Part shown: piece after piece, positions 7,278 through 9,857 of the stretch | How the letters are laid out: each line of letters opens with the position of its first letter | How positions within the stretch are numbered: position 1 is the stretch's first letter | NCBI GenBank assembly: GCA_025449435.1 | Contig: JANWJO010000228.1 | Location: forward strand, 1 to 9,857 | DNA from: Chloroflexota bacterium | GTDB lineage: Bacteria > Chloroflexota > UBA4733 | Length of the DNA: 9,857 bases | Reading direction: 5' to 3' | Program-made: the position numbers and the translations under genes | The notes under the pieces: generated by a model | What the model saw: the letters and a program-made list of their open reading frames with translations, nothing else | What the model was told of the DNA's origin: nothing | The model's database searches: none

Positions 7278-9265
7278 TCGCCTTTGATCGCGCAGATTGC
7301 CGTGACGGTGGTCTGGCACGGACGCGCGAATGGCTGGTCACCAATAGCATCGGCGGCTATGCGTTTGGCACGCTGTCCGTACCCACCCGTCGCTACCATG
7401 CAGTGCTCACCGCGGCCGTGCAGGTGCCCAACGATCGTCGCGTGTGCGTGGCTCGCCTGGAGGAGGCAGTGCTCAGCCCCGGCCAGGCCGTACGCCTCGA
7501 CCGCCAGCAGTATAAAGACGGCGCCGAGGCGCCCAGCGGACCGCCAGTGTTACAGCGTTTCTGGCTGGAATACGGCCTGCCTGTGTGGGAGTATGCGGCT
7601 GAGCAGCTCGTGGTCGAGCGCCGCCTGTGGATGCCACGCGAAGTAAATGCCACGGTCATCGAGTACCGGTTTGACGCCGTCCCATCGCACACGACACTCG
7701 AGTTGACTCCACTCCTGGCGTGGCGCAGCCACCACGCGCTGCAACAAGCGTCCGGAGAGCTTTGGACGCAAGTGCCTGGCCGCGATGCGGTGAGCGTCGA
7801 GGTGGCGCCGGGCAAAGCTATCCATCTCTACGTCGCCGGGGCTGCTTACGCCGAGGACCCGGCCTGGCACTACCAATTCTGGCTGGGTGAAGAGGTAGCC
7901 CGCGGCTTTGACGGCAGTGAGGACTTGTTCCGGCCAGGTCGGTTTGCCGTTCCGGTAACGGCCGGATCGACCGTGCGTTTGGTGTGCGCATTTGAAGACG
8001 CGGACCGGCCACACGTAATGGCGAATTGGACGCGCGAAGCCGAGGTTGAGCGACGTCGCCAACTCGTGAAGCAAGCCAGCGCTGATGATGACGAGTTGTT
8101 CAAGCAGTTGGTCCTGGCCGCCGACCAGTTTGTGGTTCAACGGGCGGCGGGCGTCCCGTCCGTGCTCGCTGGCTATCCCTGGTTTACCGACTGGGGCCGA
8201 GACACGATGATCGCACTGCCGGGCTTGCTGCTCGCCACTGGCCGGACAGAGGAGTGCCGGCAGGTGCTCATGGCCTGGGCAGGCTACCAGCTAAACGGAT
8301 TACTGCCCAACCGGTTTCCAGATGAAGGTGAAGCGCCGCAGCACGGCGCCGCCGACGCGTCGCTCTGGATGATCCATGCGGCCGCTGAATACGCTCGGGA
8401 AACCGGCGACAACGAGTTCGTGGACCGCCTGTTTCCCGTGTTAGGTCGCGTGATCGACCACTATTTGCTCGGCACCGAGTTTGGCATCAGCGTCGATCGG
8501 CGTGACGGCTTGCTGCGTGCTGGGATTGCGGGCCAGCAAGTGACCTGGATGGATGCCAAGGTCGGCGATCTGGTGGTCACGCCGCGCATAGGTAAACCCG
8601 TGGAGCTCAACGCCCTGTGGTACAACGCGCTGTCCACGTTAGCCAATTGGGCGGTACAGCTCGGCAAGCCGTCGGATGTGTACGTCCACGCCGCCGAGGT
8701 GTGTGCCAAGGCCTTCAACGAGCGCTTCTGGTACAAATCAGGTGGCTACCTGTTCGACGTCGTCGATGGTCCCGATGGTGACGACCTCGCGTTGCGACCC
8801 AATCAACTGTTGGCGCTGTCGCTGCCGTATAAAGTGCTGGAGCAAGATCGCTGGCGCTCGGTGCTCGACGTCGTAAGTCGAGAACTGTTGACCCCAATGG
8901 GATTGCGAACGCTTGCGCCCTCCTCTCCCAGCTACCGTCCGGTATACGCGGGTGATGGGCTGACTCGCGATACCGCCTACCATCAAGGCACGGTATGGCC
9001 CTGGCTCCTCGGCGCCTACGGTCGAGCGCATTACGCGTGCTTTGGTGACCTAAACGCGATTCGAGCGCTGCTCAAGCCACTGGTATCCCACCTGAGCGAA
9101 GCCGGCGCCGGGTCTATTTCCGAAGTGTTCGATGGTGCGTGGCCACACAAGCCAGGTGGCTGTATCGCGCAAGCGTGGAGCGTAGCCGCGGTGATCACGC
9201 TGCACCAGCTCGCGCATAGCGGCGAGTCGCGGCGGACCACTACAAGCTCAACCGCAGCGGATTGA
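7274..9265 (+). CDS. GH133-type amylo-alpha-1,6-glucosidase / glycogen debranching enzyme
   Basis: The 663-residue product fits bacterial and archaeal debranching enzymes that remove alpha-1,6-linked glucose from glycogen, probably cytoplasmic since no signal peptide is seen. The N-terminal domain (about 15-250) has EWLVTNSIGGYAFGTLSVPTRRYHAVL (19-45), the family's substrate-recognition start. The C-terminal (alpha/alpha)6-barrel domain (about 275-645) shows AGYPWFTDWGRDTMIALPGL (299-318), GLLPNRFPDEGE (342-353), DASLWM (361-366), TWMDAKVGDLVVTPR (424-438), VELNALWYNAL (443-453), YHQGTVWPWLLGAY (569-582) and SISEVFDGAWPHKPGGC (614-630). By analogy with eukaryotic debranching enzymes, Asp361 and Glu617 are the likely catalytic acids. 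The loop before Asp361 reads QHGAA where relatives I recall have Tyr-Asn. The start is GTG overlapping the reductase stop, with GAGGT (7260-7264) 9 bases upstream. The 3' end overlaps the convergent helicase gene by 26 bases. Confidence 0.93.
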   Translation: MIAFDRADCRDGGLARTREWLVTNSIGGYAFGTLSVPTRRYHAVLTAAVQVPNDRRVCVARLEEAVLSPGQAVRLDRQQYKDGAEAPSGPPVLQRFWLEYGLPVWEYAAEQLVVERRLWMPREVNATVIEYRFDAVPSHTTLELTPLLAWRSHHALQQASGELWTQVPGRDAVSVEVAPGKAIHLYVAGAAYAEDPAWHYQFWLGEEVARGFDGSEDLFRPGRFAVPVTAGSTVRLVCAFEDADRPHVMANWTREAEVERRRQLVKQASADDDELFKQLVLAADQFVVQRAAGVPSVLAGYPWFTDWGRDTMIALPGLLLATGRTEECRQVLMAWAGYQLNGLLPNRFPDEGEAPQHGAADASLWMIHAAAEYARETGDNEFVDRLFPVLGRVIDHYLLGTEFGISVDRRDGLLRAGIAGQQVTWMDAKVGDLVVTPRIGKPVELNALWYNALSTLANWAVQLGKPSDVYVHAAEVCAKAFNERFWYKSGGYLFDVVDGPDGDDLALRPNQLLALSLPYKVLEQDRWRSVLDVVSRELLTPMGLRTLAPSSPSYRPVYAGDGLTRDTAYHQGTVWPWLLGAYGRAHYACFGDLNAIRALLKPLVSHLSEAGAGSISEVFDGAWPHKPGGCIAQAWSVAAVITLHQLAHSGESRRTTTSSTAAD

Positions 9266-9857
9266 ACACCTGCAGGCGCTCCTTCAGCCAGGTATTGCGG
9301 GCTTCTGGATCGTTGGTGGCAACTGCGCGTGCGATTGCCGAAAGGCTGCCCACGATGACACACAGATGCTTTGCGCGCGTGACCGCGGTGTACAGCAGGT
9401 CCCGACGCAGCATGAGGCCGTGGCTGTGCAGCAGCAACAGCACAATGGCTGGGTACTCAGAGCCCTGCGCCTTATGCACCGTGGCTGCGTAGGCCAGCAT
9501 CAGTTCATCCAGGTCGCGCTGTTCGTAGAAGCAGGTGCGGGTCTCCGCCCCAATATCGAACGACACCTCCACGGTGCGCTCCTCAGCGTCGACGGCCGTC
9601 ACGATGCCGATGTCGCCGTTGTACACCCCTCGATCGTAGTTGTTGCGCACTTGCATCACCTTGTCACCAAGGGCAAATGCCGCCCCTCCCCATGACACGC
9701 CACTAGTCACGTTGCGGGCGTTGAGCGCCTGTTGCAGGGCCGTATTGAGGGCGAGTACGCCTGCGGCGCCGCGCAGCACCGGCGAAAGCACTTGTACATC
9801 GGCCACCGGATCGAGCTTGAAGCGGGCAGGGATACGCTCGGCGACGAGGCGCACCGC
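9240..9857 (-). CDS. recD2: RecD2-like DNA helicase, C-terminal part (cut by right edge)
   Basis: The frame is open to the right edge, so the start and the first, Walker-A-bearing RecA domain lie outside. The visible 205 or so residues belong to the C-terminal RecA-like domain of a superfamily 1B 5'-3' helicase. Counting from the GTG codon at 9854, they show VQVLSPVLRGAAGVLALN (20-37), ALGDKVMQVRNNYDRGVYNG (61-80), YAATVHKAQGSEYPAIVL (122-139, helicase motif V) and LLYTAVTRAKHLCVIVG (153-169, motif VI with the arginine finger). The segment between the GDKVMQ stretch and the VHKAQG motif fits the inserted SH3-like subdomain of RecD2. RecD2 proteins act in repair and fork restart in bacteria without RecBC. 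The choice of RecD2 over RecD of RecBCD rests on the strong RG..GV..LN and QVRNNYD stretches; the missing N-terminus would settle it. The TAG stop lies inside the 3' end of the convergent debranching gene. Confidence 0.88.
   Translation of the reverse strand, partial: AVRLVAERIPARFKLDPVADVQVLSPVLRGAAGVLALNTALQQALNARNVTSGVSWGGAAFALGDKVMQVRNNYDRGVYNGDIGIVTAVDAEERTVEVSFDIGAETRTCFYEQRDLDELMLAYAATVHKAQGSEYPAIVLLLLHSHGLMLRRDLLYTAVTRAKHLCVIVGSLSAIARAVATNDPEARNTWLKERLQVFNPLRLSL

Noticed and set aside
7550..8140. 196-codon open frame on the minus strand inside the debranching gene
   Set aside because: Fully antisense to the well-matched N-terminal domain of the debranching enzyme; no motif seen.
1..9857. 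tRNA, rRNA, CRISPR array, insertion sequence, phage or toxin-antitoxin genes
   Set aside because: No cloverleaf-like spacer, regularly spaced direct repeats, transposase motif or small paired genes were seen; almost all sequence is accounted for by conserved genes.

Overview
The window looks like ordinary chromosomal DNA of a GC-rich bacterium. The best lineage hint is the 907-residue secreted protein on the minus strand. Its C-terminal half carries modules of the type 'DYFNHRGGL.TFGYPTS' and 'LELWGLPTS...RFQRGVMHYD', a style I associate with Chloroflexota secreted proteins. I therefore lean towards a Chloroflexota member, with moderate confidence. GTG starts are frequent (three of the five visible starts), Shine-Dalgarno sites are readable, and genes are tightly packed. 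I see no tRNA or rRNA gene, insertion sequence, CRISPR array or phage gene.

Layout. The 3' part of purH (plus strand, cut by the left edge) ends at 1217. It converges across a short hairpin- and G-rich spacer on a minus-strand block. In transcription order that block is thyX (6171-5263), a Gfo/Idh/MocA-type oxidoreductase (5200-4166) and a large exported glycoside-hydrolase-like protein (4030-1307). The two spacers inside the block, 62 and 135 bases, each contain a hairpin-forming sequence. A 149-base divergent spacer (6172-6320) separates thyX from a plus-strand pair. This pair is an aldo/keto reductase (6321-7277) and a GH133-type amylo-alpha-1,6-glucosidase / glycogen debranching enzyme (7274-9265), joined by a GTGA start/stop overlap. 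The right edge holds the C-terminal part of a RecD2-like helicase on the minus strand, whose 3' end overlaps the debranching gene by 26 bases.

How the genes fit together. purH and thyX are housekeeping nucleotide-synthesis genes, and the helicase belongs to DNA repair or recombination. The other four genes (secreted hydrolase-like protein, sugar-type dehydrogenase, aldo/keto reductase, debranching enzyme) share a loose carbohydrate theme. Only the reductase and debranching enzyme are clearly coupled. I find no convincing novel multi-gene system. The points most worth a second look are the secreted TIM-barrel protein, which keeps an Asn-Glu-Pro motif but seems to lack the usual second catalytic glutamate, the altered active-site loop of the debranching enzyme, and the unexplained reductase-debranching pairing.
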